Shown here piece after piece: positions 28,846 to 38,951 of a stretch of DNA of 64,000 bases (position 1 is the stretch's first letter; the number at the start of each line of letters is the position of its first letter). The DNA comes from Burkholderiales bacterium (lineage in GTDB: Bacteria; Pseudomonadota; Gammaproteobacteria; Burkholderiales; JAHFRG01): the NCBI GenBank assembly GCA_035543335.1, contig DASZZH010000028.1:142392-206391 (forward strand), written 5' to 3'. Position numbers and translations under genes: made by a program. The notes below the pieces were generated by a model, which saw nothing but the letters and a program-made list of their open reading frames with translations, ran no database searches and had not been told where the DNA came from.

Positions 28846-30363
28846 TTAGAGGATAAAAACAAGCCAAACGAGAATCGCGGCGAGCAGGACGGCAATTGCC
28901 GCGAGCCAACGGTTCTGCCGCTGGTGCTCGATGCGCAGTAGTTGCAGCTGCTGTTGCAGGGCTTGCGCACGGTCGTCCGTCAGCGCGCGGTGAATGAGAC
29001 GAGGCAACTGTGGCAGCAGCGCGCCCCAGTGCGGCGCTTCTTCGCGAACCCGGCGGACGAGTCCCCGCCAGCCCACTTGCTCGCTCATCCAGTGCTCGAG
29101 GAAAGGCTTGGCGGTTTTCCACAAATCGAGATCGGGATCGAGGTCACGCCCCAGCCCTTCGATATTGAGCAGCGTTTTCTGCAGCAGCACCAGCTGCGGC
29201 TGAATCTCGACATTGAAGCGGCGCGAAGTCTGGAAGAGCCTGAGCAGGAGTTTCCCGAAGGAAATTTCTTTTAACGGCCTGTCAAAAATCGGCTCGCACA
29301 CCGCACGGATGGCGGTTTCGAATTCATCCACCCGCGTGTCCCTGGGAATCCAGCCGGATTCGATGTGCACTTCCGCCACCCGCTTGTAGTCGCGGCGGAA
29401 AAACGCGAGGAAATTCTGCGCGAGATAATTCTTATCGACATCGTTCAAAGTGCCCATGATGCCGAAATCGAGCGCGATGTATTGCCCTTGCGGATTGACC
29501 TGGATATTGCCCGGGTGCATGTCGGCGTGGAAGAAGCCGTCGCGGAACACCTGCGTAAAGAAAATCTCCACGCCGGCGCGCGCGAGCTTCGGGATATCCA
29601 CGCCAAGATCTCGCAGCCGCTGCACCTGGCTGATCGGCGTGCCGTGCATGCGCTGCATCACCATGACTTCGTTTGCGCAGTAATCCCAGTGCACTTCGGG
29701 CACGATCAACAGTGGAGAATTTTCAAAATTGCGGCGCAACTGGCTGGCGTTTGCCGCCTCGCGCATCAAATCCAGTTCATCGTGCAGGTGCTTTTCAAAT
29801 TCCCTCACCACTTCGTGCGGCTTAAGGCGCTTGCCGTCCTGCCACAGGGTTTCAATCAATCCCGCGCCGATGTCGAGCAGCGCGAGATCCTTGGCAATCA
29901 CCACGGCGATTCCCGGCCGCAGCACTTTCACCGCGACATCGGTGCCGTCGTGCAGCACCGCCAAGTGCACTTGCGCAACCGAAGCGCTCGCCACCGGTTC
30001 GCGCTCGAAATGCCTGAACACCTCGTTGAGCGGCCGGCGGTACACCCGCTCGAGCAGGACGACGGCTTCAGCGGATGGGAAAGGCGGAACTTGATCCTGC
30101 AGCTTGGCGAGCTCGTCGGCGATGTCGGCGGGCAGCAAATCGCGCCGCGTGGAAAGCACCTGGCCGAATTTGACGAAGATCGGCCCCAGCACCTCGAGCG
30201 CCAGGCGTAGGCGAACCGCGCGGGGCTTCTCCAGCCTGCGCCAGAACAGCAGGAGCTTGAGCAGCACGCGAAGCAGACGCACCCGCTCGTGGCCGAGGAA
30301 AAACTCGTCGAGCCCGAAGCGCACGCTAATGCTGATGATTTTAAGGAGGCGAAACAGGCGCAT
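28846..30363 (-). CDS. ubiB: UbiB, ABC1/ADCK-type atypical kinase of ubiquinone biosynthesis
   Basis: UbiB is a membrane-anchored kinase-like ATPase required for ubiquinone synthesis. The 505-residue protein shows the KxGQ motif [16 protein letters not shown], the catalytic-loop segment [14 protein letters not shown], and [12 protein letters not shown] (metal site), and two C-terminal membrane segments ([20 protein letters not shown]). It follows ubiJ by 39 bases on the same strand. Confidence 0.96.
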   Translation of the reverse strand: MRLFRLLKIISISVRFGLDEFFLGHERVRLLRVLLKLLLFWRRLEKPRAVRLRLALEVLGPIFVKFGQVLSTRRDLLPADIADELAKLQDQVPPFPSAEAVVLLERVYRRPLNEVFRHFEREPVASASVAQVHLAVLHDGTDVAVKVLRPGIAVVIAKDLALLDIGAGLIETLWQDGKRLKPHEVVREFEKHLHDELDLMREAANASQLRRNFENSPLLIVPEVHWDYCANEVMVMQRMHGTPISQVQRLRDLGVDIPKLARAGVEIFFTQVFRDGFFHADMHPGNIQVNPQGQYIALDFGIMGTLNDVDKNYLAQNFLAFFRRDYKRVAEVHIESGWIPRDTRVDEFETAIRAVCEPIFDRPLKEISFGKLLLRLFQTSRRFNVEIQPQLVLLQKTLLNIEGLGRDLDPDLDLWKTAKPFLEHWMSEQVGWRGLVRRVREEAPHWGALLPQLPRLIHRALTDDRAQALQQQLQLLRIEHQRQNRWLAAIAVLLAAILVWLVFIL

Positions 30364-30402
30364 GCGCGGATTGTAACCGTGGCATGTGAGGCCGGCTAGT
30401 TG

Positions 30403-30972
30403 TTAGCCGGCGAGCTTCTTCAGGCGCTTTTCCAGCCGCTCGACATCATCGCGCAGGGCGTCCACCCTCCCGACGAATTTTTTCACGTCGATGGTTTTTG
30501 CGATGAGCGGTTGTTCTTCGGTCCAGTATTCGGCAAGGGAGAGGGCCAGGCTGTCGAGGCTCTGCTTTCCCCAATTGTTGAAACTTTGCACGGTATTGAC
30601 GATGCGCCGCGCCGCAATGTCGCCGACGATGCGGCTCAAATCCTCCGCCGCGTCCCAGCGCAGGTTTTTGGCGACATAAGCGATGGCGCCGGCAAAGTTG
30701 GTGTCGCCTTCGATCCGCACTTCCTGGTAAGCGGCTTCATCGCGGGCGAAAAGCCTGGCGAGGAGTGCCGGGCTCACGGTGAACTGGACCTCCGCGGTTG
30801 TCGCATCCCCGGCTGGTTTTGCTTCTCCATTTTCCGCGACGGTGAGCACGAGTGAAAACGGCGGCACCAAAAACCGCGCGGTTTTTCCGGCATGGGTTTT
30901 GAGCCGTTGACGCGCCCAGGACTCGCCGCGCAGCAGATGATTCAAAGGTACAGCGATCGCCGCATCAAGCAT
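30403..30972 (-). CDS. ubiJ: Ubiquinone biosynthesis accessory factor UbiJ (SCP2 domain)
   Basis: UbiJ is an SCP2-domain lipid-binding protein that organises the soluble Ubi complex with UbiK. The 189-residue product starts at ATG 30972 (MLDAAIAVPLNHLLRGESWARQRLKTHAGK); the longer frame extension is a shadow of the Tim44 gene. The SCP2 fold spans residues 15-115 and the C-terminal region (DVKKFVGRVDALRDDVERLEKRLKKL) is a coiled coil. The start overlaps the preceding Tim44-domain gene by eight bases and ubiB follows. Confidence 0.9.
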   Translation of the reverse strand: MLDAAIAVPLNHLLRGESWARQRLKTHAGKTARFLVPPFSLVLTVAENGEAKPAGDATTAEVQFTVSPALLARLFARDEAAYQEVRIEGDTNFAGAIAYVAKNLRWDAAEDLSRIVGDIAARRIVNTVQSFNNWGKQSLDSLALSLAEYWTEEQPLIAKTIDVKKFVGRVDALRDDVERLEKRLKKLAG

Positions 30973-31810
30973 GAACGATTCGGTGTGCCTGCTGGATTGC
31001 GGCGAGCAGCCACACCGACTCGGGTTCGTTAAGCCGCTTTTGCACGTTCCAGATTTCATAGAACGGCTGCGCCGGGCCGCCAAAATCTTTTTCCCGCAAC
31101 AGGCCGCTGAAACGAACGCTGGCAACGGCCAGATCGTCTTCGATCGCCACTTCCAGTACTTCGGCATCGAGCGTGACGATGTCGGTTTTGCACGGCTCGC
31201 CGCCGCGCGCTTCGATTTGTTTTTTAAGCGCGGCTAACATTTCCGGCGTGGTGTAGTCGCGGATCACGTCCAGGTTCGCGGAATCGTTGGCGGCCTGCAG
31301 GCGGATGAAACTCGCCTTGGCGTTCTTCAGGAATGGCTCGATTTCAAAACCGACCGCATAGGGCGCGGGTCGTGCCATGCCGCCGAACATCCTTGCCGGC
31401 AGCGAGGGCATGGTTTCCGCTCCCAGCGCAGCGTACTGCATCGGTTCATTTACCGGTTTCTTGCGTAACATACGAAAGATGAAAAAAACCGCGCCGAACA
31501 GCAGCGCGAGCATCGCTATGTCAGCAAAGCGGATTCCATTGAAGGCACCGCCGGTAAACAAAGCCGCAAGCAGTCCGCCTGCCGCCAATCCTGCGAACAG
31601 CCCCGGCCAGGTGCTGCCCGCTGGAGCGGGTGAGGGGACGAGGGCCGGCGGCGGAACGGGCGCGGGCCGGGTTACCGCCTCGCGCTGCTTGCTGAGGCTG
31701 CTCCCGCTACCGAGGCGCTTGGCTGCATGAGCGTCAAAGCTGGCAAGCCCCGGGCTTACCAGGGCAAGAACGAGCAGCAGGACAAATTTTTTTAAGGCGG
31801 TCTGTTTCAT
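30965..31810 (-). CDS. Tim44-like domain membrane protein
   Basis: The 281-residue protein has a signal peptide or anchor (LKKFVLLLVLALVSPGLASFDAHA), a Pro/Ala/Val-rich stretch, two membrane segments (LFAGLAAGGLLAALFTGGAF and FADIAMLALLFGAVFFIFRML) and a C-terminal Tim44-like domain (FLKNAKASFIRLQAANDSANLDVIRDYTTPEM onward). Such proteins are common next to ubiJ in betaproteobacteria; the role is not established. It overlaps both neighbours, four bases with the ATP-grasp gene and eight with ubiJ. Confidence 0.85.
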   Translation of the reverse strand: MKQTALKKFVLLLVLALVSPGLASFDAHAAKRLGSGSSLSKQREAVTRPAPVPPPALVPSPAPAGSTWPGLFAGLAAGGLLAALFTGGAFNGIRFADIAMLALLFGAVFFIFRMLRKKPVNEPMQYAALGAETMPSLPARMFGGMARPAPYAVGFEIEPFLKNAKASFIRLQAANDSANLDVIRDYTTPEMLAALKKQIEARGGEPCKTDIVTLDAEVLEVAIEDDLAVASVRFSGLLREKDFGGPAQPFYEIWNVQKRLNEPESVWLLAAIQQAHRIVHA

Positions 31811-33048
31811 GTTGAAGATTCTACCACTTTGAATTCGGGCTGAATATCAAATTGCAAACATCGGTGCGCTGATCTTATGACAGATTCAACCTCTTGCGGG
31901 TTCGCGGCGATGGCAAAAATAAAGCCGAGATAGCTTGCGCCTTCAGGCGCCGGAACGATGTCTTGCCCCGGCTCAATGGTGATCCGAATATCAGTGATGC
32001 CTGGCATGTGTCTCGCAAGATCGAGGTTTCGAACGCCCTGATAAATTCCGCGCATCGGGATCGGGATCATCATCACCGCTGCGGTTTTTCCTGGGCCAAG
32101 CGCTGGCAGGGGTTCGCCCAGCGCTTGGCGCAGAATCAGTTCCTCGAGGCTCATTCCCAGCGCATACCGCAGCACGTGCCCGCATAAGCCGCCAATTGAG
32201 CGCGCTGCCATTTCCAGAATCCAAATGCCTGCGCTGTTCAAGCGCATTTCCGCATGCACCGGGCCGGTAGTGAGTCCTGCGAGCTGGCAGGTGCGCTGTA
32301 CAGTTTGTTGAATTTCATCCTGGGTTTTTTGCGGCAGCCGCGAGGGCGTGACATAAAGCGTTTCCTCGAAATAGGGCCCATCAAGCGGATCAGGCTTGTC
32401 GAAGAGCGCGAGGGTTTTGAGTTGGCCATCTTCCAGTATGCCTTCAAGAGCGTATTCCATTCCTGGAATGAAGCTTTCGATAACCAGGCCAAGCGCTGCG
32501 GCGTCGCGGTCGGCCTTGTTCTGGATTGCGCGCACCCGGGCTATGGCCTGCAGGTATTCCTGTGGATTATCGGCACGGATTACGCCGCGGCTCGCCGAGA
32601 GTCTTCTTGCTTTGACGACTACCGGGAAACGCGGAATTAGGGCGGCAGGATCGGTGTTATCCGGCAGATGATGAAATTCAGGGCAGTTGAATCCATGTGC
32701 GTTGAGCAGCTTGCGGAATGCCAGTTTGTCGCGCAGCTTTCGCACCGCCTGCGGCTTGTTTCCTGTAAGCCCAAGGCGCTCATTGAGCAATGCCGCAAGC
32801 GCGAGGCCGTGATCATCCACCGCCAGCACCGCTTCGGGCTTGCGCGCAAGCGCTTGCAGGATGGTTTCCGCTGCCTGTTCGGGCATATCGAAATGCACTG
32901 ACATGATGGGCGTTAATCCCCATTGCGGCGCGAGTTGATGGCAGTAATCGGCTGCGCTGATGATTTCGGCGTTGAGCGCTTCGGCCGCGGCGAGGAAATC
33001 GTTGTTGCGGTAAGAGGTGGTGGGAAGAAGGAGGAGTATCTGCTTCAT
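31807..33048 (-). CDS. ATP-grasp ligase of unknown substrate
   Basis: This 413-residue protein has an N-terminal Rossmann-like preATP-grasp part (about 1-105), an ATP-grasp core (residues 105-310 with RFPVVVKARRLSASRGVIRAD, YALEGILEDGQLKTLALFDKPDPLDGPYFEE and AEMRLNSAGIWILEMAARSIGG) and a C-terminal BL00235/CARMIL-type domain. It resembles amino-acid or dipeptide ligases and carboxylase-like proteins; the substrate cannot be read. It lies 46 bases after a radical SAM gene and overlaps the Tim44 gene by four bases. Linkage to the radical SAM protein suggests a shared small-molecule or peptide modification path. Confidence 0.8.
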   Translation of the reverse strand: MKQILLLLPTTSYRNNDFLAAAEALNAEIISAADYCHQLAPQWGLTPIMSVHFDMPEQAAETILQALARKPEAVLAVDDHGLALAALLNERLGLTGNKPQAVRKLRDKLAFRKLLNAHGFNCPEFHHLPDNTDPAALIPRFPVVVKARRLSASRGVIRADNPQEYLQAIARVRAIQNKADRDAAALGLVIESFIPGMEYALEGILEDGQLKTLALFDKPDPLDGPYFEETLYVTPSRLPQKTQDEIQQTVQRTCQLAGLTTGPVHAEMRLNSAGIWILEMAARSIGGLCGHVLRYALGMSLEELILRQALGEPLPALGPGKTAAVMMIPIPMRGIYQGVRNLDLARHMPGITDIRITIEPGQDIVPAPEGASYLGFIFAIAANPQEVESVIRSAHRCLQFDIQPEFKVVESST

Positions 33049-33094
33049 TTATTAATTCCAAGCTGCCAAGGCGCTAAGGACGCCTGGTTCGTCC

Positions 33095-34534
33095 CTAAAA
33101 ACTCTGCAACTGCTGATGGGTTGGCTCGGCACAGCAATACCAGGGCTCGGATAATCGGGGAATCGGTTGTTGATTTTTGGACTTGGGCAAAGCAGGAACG
33201 GGAATGCCCAGCGCGCCATGCGCCATTTGCCAGACGTGTTCGAACGCTTCGTGGCGCGGGAGCTTCTTCGACTGTTCAACCAGCGATTGCACCTGGCTTT
33301 GCAGGCGATCCACCCGCGGGTCGCGGTGCCGCCACGGATAGCCCAAAAGACCCGGGTTGAAATCCTCGATGAGATCGCGAAAACCCGGCAATTGCAACAG
33401 GTATGAACCTTCGGGAATCAGCAGGCGAAGGGAAAGTTGCACCGGCGGCACGCTTTCCACGAGATCGAGATCGGCGATACGCCACAACAGTTTGATATAA
33501 CCTTCGAGCGTGATCCATGGGGTGAATGCGACAAAAGTCGGAGCAAAAGCGATGCCAGCTTCGCGCATCAGCGCCACAACGCGGTTGAAATCCTCACTCG
33601 AGTGGTTTTTGGCCAGGTATTCAAGAACGCGATCCTCCACTGATTCCACAGCTGAGGTAATGAACAGGCAGCCGGTTTTTTTCAATTCCGGCAAGAGGTC
33701 CGCATGTTCGATGAGGTGCTGCACTTTGATAGTGGCGTCGTAAGTGATATCGGGAAATTCCTCGTGCAACGCGCGTACAATTTTCAGAGAATGGGTCGGG
33801 CCGTTGAAGAAATCAGGGTCGCCGAAGGAAATGTGTTGCGCGCCCATCGCCACCTGCTGGCGGATATCCGCCAGCACCACCTCCACCGGCACAATGCGGA
33901 ACTTGCCCTGGTACACCGGCACCACCGGACAATGGCGGCATAGATGTTTGCAGCCGCGGCTGGCTTCGGCAAAGCCAACCACTTTTTTGCTTGCGTCTGG
34001 CAGTTCCAGCCGGGTGTAGTGCTGAAGATCCGGAAGAATCGAACGCTCAGGCACTACAAAATCGATTTTGTTCAGATTAACCACCGGCTCGATCTGTGTA
34101 GCAGAGATCTGCTTGTTTTTGAGCCGTTGCGCCAGGCTAAGCAGTCCCGGCTCGAATTCACCGCCAAGCACGGTTTGTACCCCAAGGCTTCTCAGGAGTG
34201 CTTCATTCATGGGCGCGTACAAACCGTAGACGCAAAGGTGCGTCTTGGGAGCAAGCTGTTTAATACGCGGCAGGGCTTCCACTGCGATGCGCGTGGCGGT
34301 GTGCATACCGACATAAATGGCGACCAGCGAAGTTTCCGCCAGCGCCGACGCGTCGAGTTTTTGCAAGGAAAGATCAAGGCAGGCAACTTCAATTCCCTCG
34401 CGTTTCAGCCATGCCGCGGGTTCGGCCAGCGCGAAGGGTTGCCGCCCCAGCTCATAGGGGTTAATAAGAATAACTTTGAATATGCCGGTGGGGCGTGATT
34501 GCAATCCGGGGGGATTAATCGTAGCAGTGTCCAC
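33095..34534 (-). CDS. Radical SAM protein with CCAEP tail
   Basis: The 479-residue protein has an N-terminal B12-binding-like Rossmann domain (about 18-145, without an obvious DxHxxG motif) and a radical SAM core with EASRGCKHLCRHC, Cys195, Cys199 and Cys202 binding the 4Fe-4S cluster. It ends EPWYCCAEPTHQQLQSF; a CCAEP or CUAEP tail defines a named radical SAM family (some members carry selenocysteine at the first Cys). Here both codons are normal Cys (TGC, TGT). The start is GTG 34534, six bases after ubiE. The reaction is unknown to me; the paired tail cysteines suggest a metal or thiol role. Confidence 0.85.
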   Translation of the reverse strand: MDTATINPPGLQSRPTGIFKVILINPYELGRQPFALAEPAAWLKREGIEVACLDLSLQKLDASALAETSLVAIYVGMHTATRIAVEALPRIKQLAPKTHLCVYGLYAPMNEALLRSLGVQTVLGGEFEPGLLSLAQRLKNKQISATQIEPVVNLNKIDFVVPERSILPDLQHYTRLELPDASKKVVGFAEASRGCKHLCRHCPVVPVYQGKFRIVPVEVVLADIRQQVAMGAQHISFGDPDFFNGPTHSLKIVRALHEEFPDITYDATIKVQHLIEHADLLPELKKTGCLFITSAVESVEDRVLEYLAKNHSSEDFNRVVALMREAGIAFAPTFVAFTPWITLEGYIKLLWRIADLDLVESVPPVQLSLRLLIPEGSYLLQLPGFRDLIEDFNPGLLGYPWRHRDPRVDRLQSQVQSLVEQSKKLPRHEAFEHVWQMAHGALGIPVPALPKSKNQQPIPRLSEPWYCCAEPTHQQLQSF

Positions 34535-34540
34535 TGTGGT

Positions 34541-35275
34541 TTAAAACTTGTAGCCACGGTGCAGCGCGACGACACCTGCGCTGAGATTGAAATACTCGAC
34601 GCGTTCGAAACCGGCGCTTTCCATCATTTGCTTCAATTCTTCCTGCGAGGGGTGCATGCGAATGGATTCGGCAAGATATTTGTAGCTATCGGTATCGTTA
34701 GCCACGAACTTGCCCAGAGCGGGCAGCACTTTAAATGAATAAACATCGTAGAGCGGTTGCAGGGGCTTCCAGATTTTGGAAAATTCCAGTACCAGCAAGC
34801 GGCCGCCCGCTCTTAAAACACGCAGCATTTCCTTGAGTGCCGCTTCCTTGTGCGTCATGTTCCGCAGGCCGAAGGCGATGCTCACGCAATCGTAATAGTC
34901 ATTGGGAAAGGGCAGTTTTTCCGCATCGCACTGGGCAACGGGCAGAGCCAGGCCTTTATCCAGCAGCCGGTCGCGGCCGATGCAGAGCATGCTGTTGTTG
35001 ATGTCGGTGAGCCATACCTCGCCGCTTTCACCGGTACGTTTTGCGAACAGTGTGCTTAAGTCGGCAGTGCCGCCGGCGATATCCAGAACCCGGTCACCGG
35101 CTTTGATTGCGCTTAATTCAACGGCAAAGCGCTTCCATAACCGGTGCGCGCCCAACGACATGAGATCATTCATCAGGTCGTAGCGGCGGGCGACCGAATG
35201 GAAGACGCCCGCGACTCGCGTGGATTTTTCGTCTTCGGCGACTTTCTGAAAACCGAAATCGGTAGGTTTACTCAT
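34541..35275 (-). CDS. ubiE: Demethylmenaquinone/2-polyprenyl-benzoquinol methyltransferase UbiE
   Basis: UbiE performs C-methylation in ubiquinone (and menaquinone) synthesis. The 244-residue protein shows [37 protein letters not shown] (motif I) and the C-terminal signature [17 protein letters not shown] 35275 is preferred over a TTG two codons upstream. It follows the DUF971 gene, the usual betaproteobacterial neighbour. Confidence 0.96.
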   Translation of the reverse strand: MSKPTDFGFQKVAEDEKSTRVAGVFHSVARRYDLMNDLMSLGAHRLWKRFAVELSAIKAGDRVLDIAGGTADLSTLFAKRTGESGEVWLTDINNSMLCIGRDRLLDKGLALPVAQCDAEKLPFPNDYYDCVSIAFGLRNMTHKEAALKEMLRVLRAGGRLLVLEFSKIWKPLQPLYDVYSFKVLPALGKFVANDTDSYKYLAESIRMHPSQEELKQMMESAGFERVEYFNLSAGVVALHRGYKF

Positions 35276-35386
35276 AACCAAACTTAAAAAGAATTAGCCG
35301 GACGAACACGGAGGTAAATAATGAAATTATCTGTGCGTTCTGTGATGGCAGATAATCTCGGTTTGCATTGCTTTCCTGGGCGGTTC

Positions 35387-35797
35387 CTATTTGGATTTGG
35401 GGCGGGACTCAAACGCTCCGGCAACCGGTTCGCGGCTTGCTCCCGCGGTTTGCATGCGTTTCAAGTATTCCTGCCACATGCTTTCCTGGTTCACCCCCAT
35501 TAGGTACAAGTAATCCCACGAGTAAATGCCGGTATCATGGCGATCCGAAAAACAGGGTTGCACTGCATAGCTGCCTACCGGCTCGATTCCGGTAATCTCG
35601 ACATTTTTCTTACCGACTTGCAATACTTCCTGCCCCGGCCCGTGGCCGCGCACTTCGGCCGAAGGAGAATATACACGCAAGAATTCGTACGGCAGCATGA
35701 AAGTCTTGCCGTCGGAAAACGCTATTTCCATTACACGCGACTTTTGGTGCAGCTTGATTTCGGTCGGGGTGGGGGTGTTTCTGTCGAGCCCAGCCAT
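35387..35797 (-). CDS. DUF971 family protein
   Basis: The 136-residue protein is of the DUF971 (gamma-butyrobetaine hydroxylase N-terminal-like) family: PTEIKLHQKSRVMEIAFSDGKTFMLPYEFLRVYSPSAEVRGHGPGQEVLQ and YAVQPCFSDRHDTGIYSWDYLYLMG. Family members may bind iron or Fe-S clusters (one Cys and a His in PCFSDRH), and they commonly precede ubiE. The function is not proven. Confidence 0.9.
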   Translation of the reverse strand: MAGLDRNTPTPTEIKLHQKSRVMEIAFSDGKTFMLPYEFLRVYSPSAEVRGHGPGQEVLQVGKKNVEITGIEPVGSYAVQPCFSDRHDTGIYSWDYLYLMGVNQESMWQEYLKRMQTAGASREPVAGAFESRPKSK

Positions 35798-35902
35798 GAT
35801 TTTCCCGCAAAGGAACCGCCGTTACGTTCAGGGAATCATGATAACCGAGTTATAACCGAGTTGGGGAAAAACAAAAACTGCTGCCGGCGAGTGTTTTTAG
35901 CG

Positions 35903-37507
35903 TTACGGAACGCCGAAATCCACCCGCTCATAGTCAGCCCCCTTTTCCATAAGCTTGGTAAGCTTGATCCGCTGTGATTCGCTGGTGAACACGTCGATAA
36001 TCCGGTCCGTCTGAAACCAGCCGTTGGGGAGCACCAGTGACGGTTCGGTCTTGAGTACCGCCACGTCCGGCAGCAACAACGCCTGCACATAGGCCGTTCC
36101 TCTGCCCGTCCCGCTGGGGCGCGCGGCGACCGGCTCGGGGAGACCCGGAAGCGTGCGCGTGCCAATGTGCAATTCGCCGTTTTGCTGCAGGGTAATCCGC
36201 TCCACGACGCAAAGCATGAAGTACTTGCTCTCCGCCGGGCGGGCGCCGATGAGTTGCTTGAGGCTCACGCGCGAGCCGCCGCCGTTGGCATCGCGCATCA
36301 TCCCGAGGCCTATTGAGGAGTCGCTGATGATTTTCCAGGAATCCAGCGCGAAGCCCAGTTGCGAAAGCTGCATCGCCTCGCGGTGCTTGCTGATGTGGCC
36401 GAACGTCCTTAATTCTTCTTCCTCCTGGCGGGAAAGCTGGGGCGCACCGGGCTGCTTGAACGGCTTGCCGCTGACGAAATAGTGAATCGCCGGAATGCCG
36501 AAGCATAGCTGCACTTGCTGGTCGGCTTGATGGCGCGGCTCGGCGCGACCGGTGATGCCGGGCTTGCGCCATTGCTGATAAAGGAGTTTCAGGAGCGCCT
36601 CGCAGCCCGGTTGCAGGCAGTCGCCGCCCAAACCCAGTTCCGCAGGCGATTTTCCCTCGCCAAGCAGCATGATTCTTATCCCAAGGTTTTTGCCCAGGTC
36701 GTCGGTCACCAAGTAGCGTGTTGAAGAGGTATCGGGGATTTCGCCCGCTTGCCTGGCGCCGCTGTTGCTCTCCGGGTCCACCGTCAGCACGCTTTCGCCT
36801 TCGCCAGGTGTCGTCCTGACCTGGATTTTTTCGCCCCATTTGTCGATCCAGCGGCTCGCGAGTTCAAGTTGTTTGGGGGTGAGCGAATAAGGGTTGCTTC
36901 GCCCAATCAGCAGCGCCTGCGCGTACGCTATCGTGCAAGATGTGGTTTTGGCTTCTTCGATGAGGCTGTCGCGCACCGCTTCATCGGTTAAATTATGTTT
37001 TTCGGCGAAAGCGTAAAGTCCATGCAAGTGGCGCCACAATTCAGGGTCCACTTCCTGGTTGGTGAGGTAGTATTCGAAAAGGGTCAGCGCGGTATAACGC
37101 AGGCAGCGCTGGCAAATCAGCGCGGCATGTTGCGCCGCCTCGCCGCCGCCGCCCAGGGCATCCAGCAAGCAGCGCTGATACGCCGCCCGCAGGTTTTGCC
37201 ATAGCTCCACGGATTGTTTCCACTGCGCGACCTCCGTGGTCGCCATCGGCAACGGTTTGGCTGCGTATTTCTTGGCGCATTCGGCTTGTACCATCGCTGC
37301 GGTCTCGCGCAGCTGCTCGAGGGTGTTGAGACGTTCGAGAGGCGCAATTTTCAAATGCAGAAAGCGTATGAGCTCAGCGGTTAGGGCCTGCTGCGCCTGG
37401 CCAAAATTGGTAAGCGGCAACTGGTCCAGCCAGCGCTTGCACGAAGCCGCATCCTTCCAGTCGCAGGGAGCGGACGTGTGGGTATCGGGAAGCGACATCG
37501 GCAGCAT
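35903..37507 (-). CDS. Conserved betaproteobacterial protein, possible PilZ-like C-terminus
   Basis: The 534-residue soluble protein begins MLPMSLPDTHTSAPCDWKDAASCKRWLDQLPLTNFGQAQQALTAELIRFL, mostly helical to about residue 240. The C-terminal part has SDSSIGLGMMRDANGGGSRVSLKQLIG and KYFMLCVVERITLQQNGELHIGTRTL, which resembles a PilZ beta-barrel (c-di-GMP receptor) but without a clear RxxxR motif. I recognise it only as a conserved hypothetical of Burkholderiales-type genomes. A TTG start at 37549 is possible; ATG 37507, with GGGG upstream, is preferred. It follows the HIT gene by 22 bases. Confidence 0.65.
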   Translation of the reverse strand: MLPMSLPDTHTSAPCDWKDAASCKRWLDQLPLTNFGQAQQALTAELIRFLHLKIAPLERLNTLEQLRETAAMVQAECAKKYAAKPLPMATTEVAQWKQSVELWQNLRAAYQRCLLDALGGGGEAAQHAALICQRCLRYTALTLFEYYLTNQEVDPELWRHLHGLYAFAEKHNLTDEAVRDSLIEEAKTTSCTIAYAQALLIGRSNPYSLTPKQLELASRWIDKWGEKIQVRTTPGEGESVLTVDPESNSGARQAGEIPDTSSTRYLVTDDLGKNLGIRIMLLGEGKSPAELGLGGDCLQPGCEALLKLLYQQWRKPGITGRAEPRHQADQQVQLCFGIPAIHYFVSGKPFKQPGAPQLSRQEEEELRTFGHISKHREAMQLSQLGFALDSWKIISDSSIGLGMMRDANGGGSRVSLKQLIGARPAESKYFMLCVVERITLQQNGELHIGTRTLPGLPEPVAARPSGTGRGTAYVQALLLPDVAVLKTEPSLVLPNGWFQTDRIIDVFTSESQRIKLTKLMEKGADYERVDFGVP

Positions 37508-37529
37508 CGGGTGCCCCGTTAATTGCGTA

Positions 37530-37949
37530 TTAGTTAATACTCGAGCCAAGCGCCCGGATTAGCGCCGCTTGCATAGCGTCCTTGAAGCCGCTGTGCAGGG
37601 CGCGCGGGCCGGCGCGCAATTTCCGACCCCATACCGGATTGGGGTAATGCGAGTCATCGTGAAACCGCGGAATCACGTGCCAGTGCAGGTGCGGCGTCAT
37701 GTTGCCCAGGCTCGCCAGGTTGATTTTGTCAGGTGAGAGCAACTTGCGCAATTCCGTCTCCACCGCCAGCGCCACCCGCAGCACATGCTGGCGTTCGGTT
37801 TCACCCAGGTCGGTCATTTCCTTGACATGCGCATTCCAGATGACGCGGCAGAAACCGGGATGCTCGGCATCGTTCACCAGCACCACGCGGCAGAGGGCGT
37901 CGCGCCACAGCGGCTCGCCTCCGGCAGATTCGCATAGTTCACAGGGCAT
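37530..37949 (-). CDS. HIT-family hydrolase
   Basis: This 139-residue histidine-triad protein carries NMTPHLHWHVIPRF, the HxHxH-type active site that hydrolyses nucleotide phosphoramidates or dinucleotides. An N-terminal pair CELCESAGG could bind zinc. ATG 37949 is chosen over a TTG two codons upstream. It lies nine bases after the dienelactone hydrolase gene. The substrate is unknown. Confidence 0.9.
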   Translation of the reverse strand: MPCELCESAGGEPLWRDALCRVVLVNDAEHPGFCRVIWNAHVKEMTDLGETERQHVLRVALAVETELRKLLSPDKINLASLGNMTPHLHWHVIPRFHDDSHYPNPVWGRKLRAGPRALHSGFKDAMQAALIRALGSSIN

Positions 37950-37958
37950 ATGCAACTC

Positions 37959-38822
37959 TCAGGCTACACCGTGAGTTTTGAACCAATCCTGCAATTTTTT
38001 CCAGCCGTCCTCGGCCTGCGCCTTGCGATAGCTTGGCCGGTAGTCGGCGTGAAAGCCGTGAGATGTGTCCGGATAGACCACGATTTCCGATTTGCTGCCC
38101 GCCGCTTTCAGCGCCTTGCGCATGTTCTCTATGATTTCCAGCGGTATGCCTTGATCGGCGCCGCCGTAAAGTCCTAGCACCGGCGCCTTGAGCAGCGCGG
38201 CAAGATCAATGGGGTTCTTGGGCTTAATCTTGTTGGATTGTCCTGCCAGTGACCCATACCAGGCTACGCCGGCTTTGAGTTTATTGCTGTGCGCCGCATA
38301 GAGCCAGACGATGCGCCCGCCCCAGCAGAATCCGGTGATGCCGAGTTTCGCGACATTGCCTTTGCCCGATTTCTCCGCCCAGGCGACGCTGGCATCGAGG
38401 TCGGACATGACTTGCGCATCCGGTACTTTGGAAACGACGTCGCTCAGAATCTGCTGGATATCGGAGAGTTTCGATACATCGCCTTGCCGCGAATAGAGTT
38501 CGGGTGCGACCGCGAAATAACCCAGCTTAGCGAAGCGCCGGCACACATCCTTGATATACTCGTGCACCCCGAAGATTTCCTGCACCACCAGAATCACCGC
38601 GAACGGTCCACCGCCGGCGGGCATCGCATGATACGCGGGAATCTCCCCGGCATTTACCGGAATTTTGACTTCGCCCGCGGTCAATCCCCTGTCGTCGGTG
38701 TGCAGGGTCTGCGCGGAAACCGGCTGCACGGCCAGCGCAAAGCCGCTGGCGAGCATGGTCACAACAAATTCGCGGCGGGTAAATTCAGTTTTGGGTTTCA
38801 AGCTCAGGAATTGCGAGTCCAT
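37959..38822 (-). CDS. Tat-exported dienelactone hydrolase family protein
   Basis: The 287-residue alpha/beta hydrolase has the nucleophile motif [13 protein letters not shown] (Cys), [11 protein letters not shown] (Asp) and [12 protein letters not shown] (His), the triad of dienelactone hydrolases. The N-terminus [23 protein letters not shown], with an RR pair followed by a weakly hydrophobic segment, suggests export by the Tat system as a folded protein. The natural substrate is not predictable from the context. Confidence 0.88.
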   Translation of the reverse strand: MDSQFLSLKPKTEFTRREFVVTMLASGFALAVQPVSAQTLHTDDRGLTAGEVKIPVNAGEIPAYHAMPAGGGPFAVILVVQEIFGVHEYIKDVCRRFAKLGYFAVAPELYSRQGDVSKLSDIQQILSDVVSKVPDAQVMSDLDASVAWAEKSGKGNVAKLGITGFCWGGRIVWLYAAHSNKLKAGVAWYGSLAGQSNKIKPKNPIDLAALLKAPVLGLYGGADQGIPLEIIENMRKALKAAGSKSEIVVYPDTSHGFHADYRPSYRKAQAEDGWKKLQDWFKTHGVA

Positions 38823-38951
38823 GCGCGATTCTCCTTAAAATATTGAAGTTTTAACTGAGGCAATTCTACCTGCAATTGCGCAGTCTTGCGCGGTAGCGCG
38901 GCAGACAGACAGATGCTAGGCTAGCTCAAGATTTGCAGCAAAGGGCAACGG

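Noticed and set aside
33095-34534. Selenocysteine in the radical SAM tail
   Set aside because: The two codons are TGC and TGT, not TGA, so this member uses cysteine.
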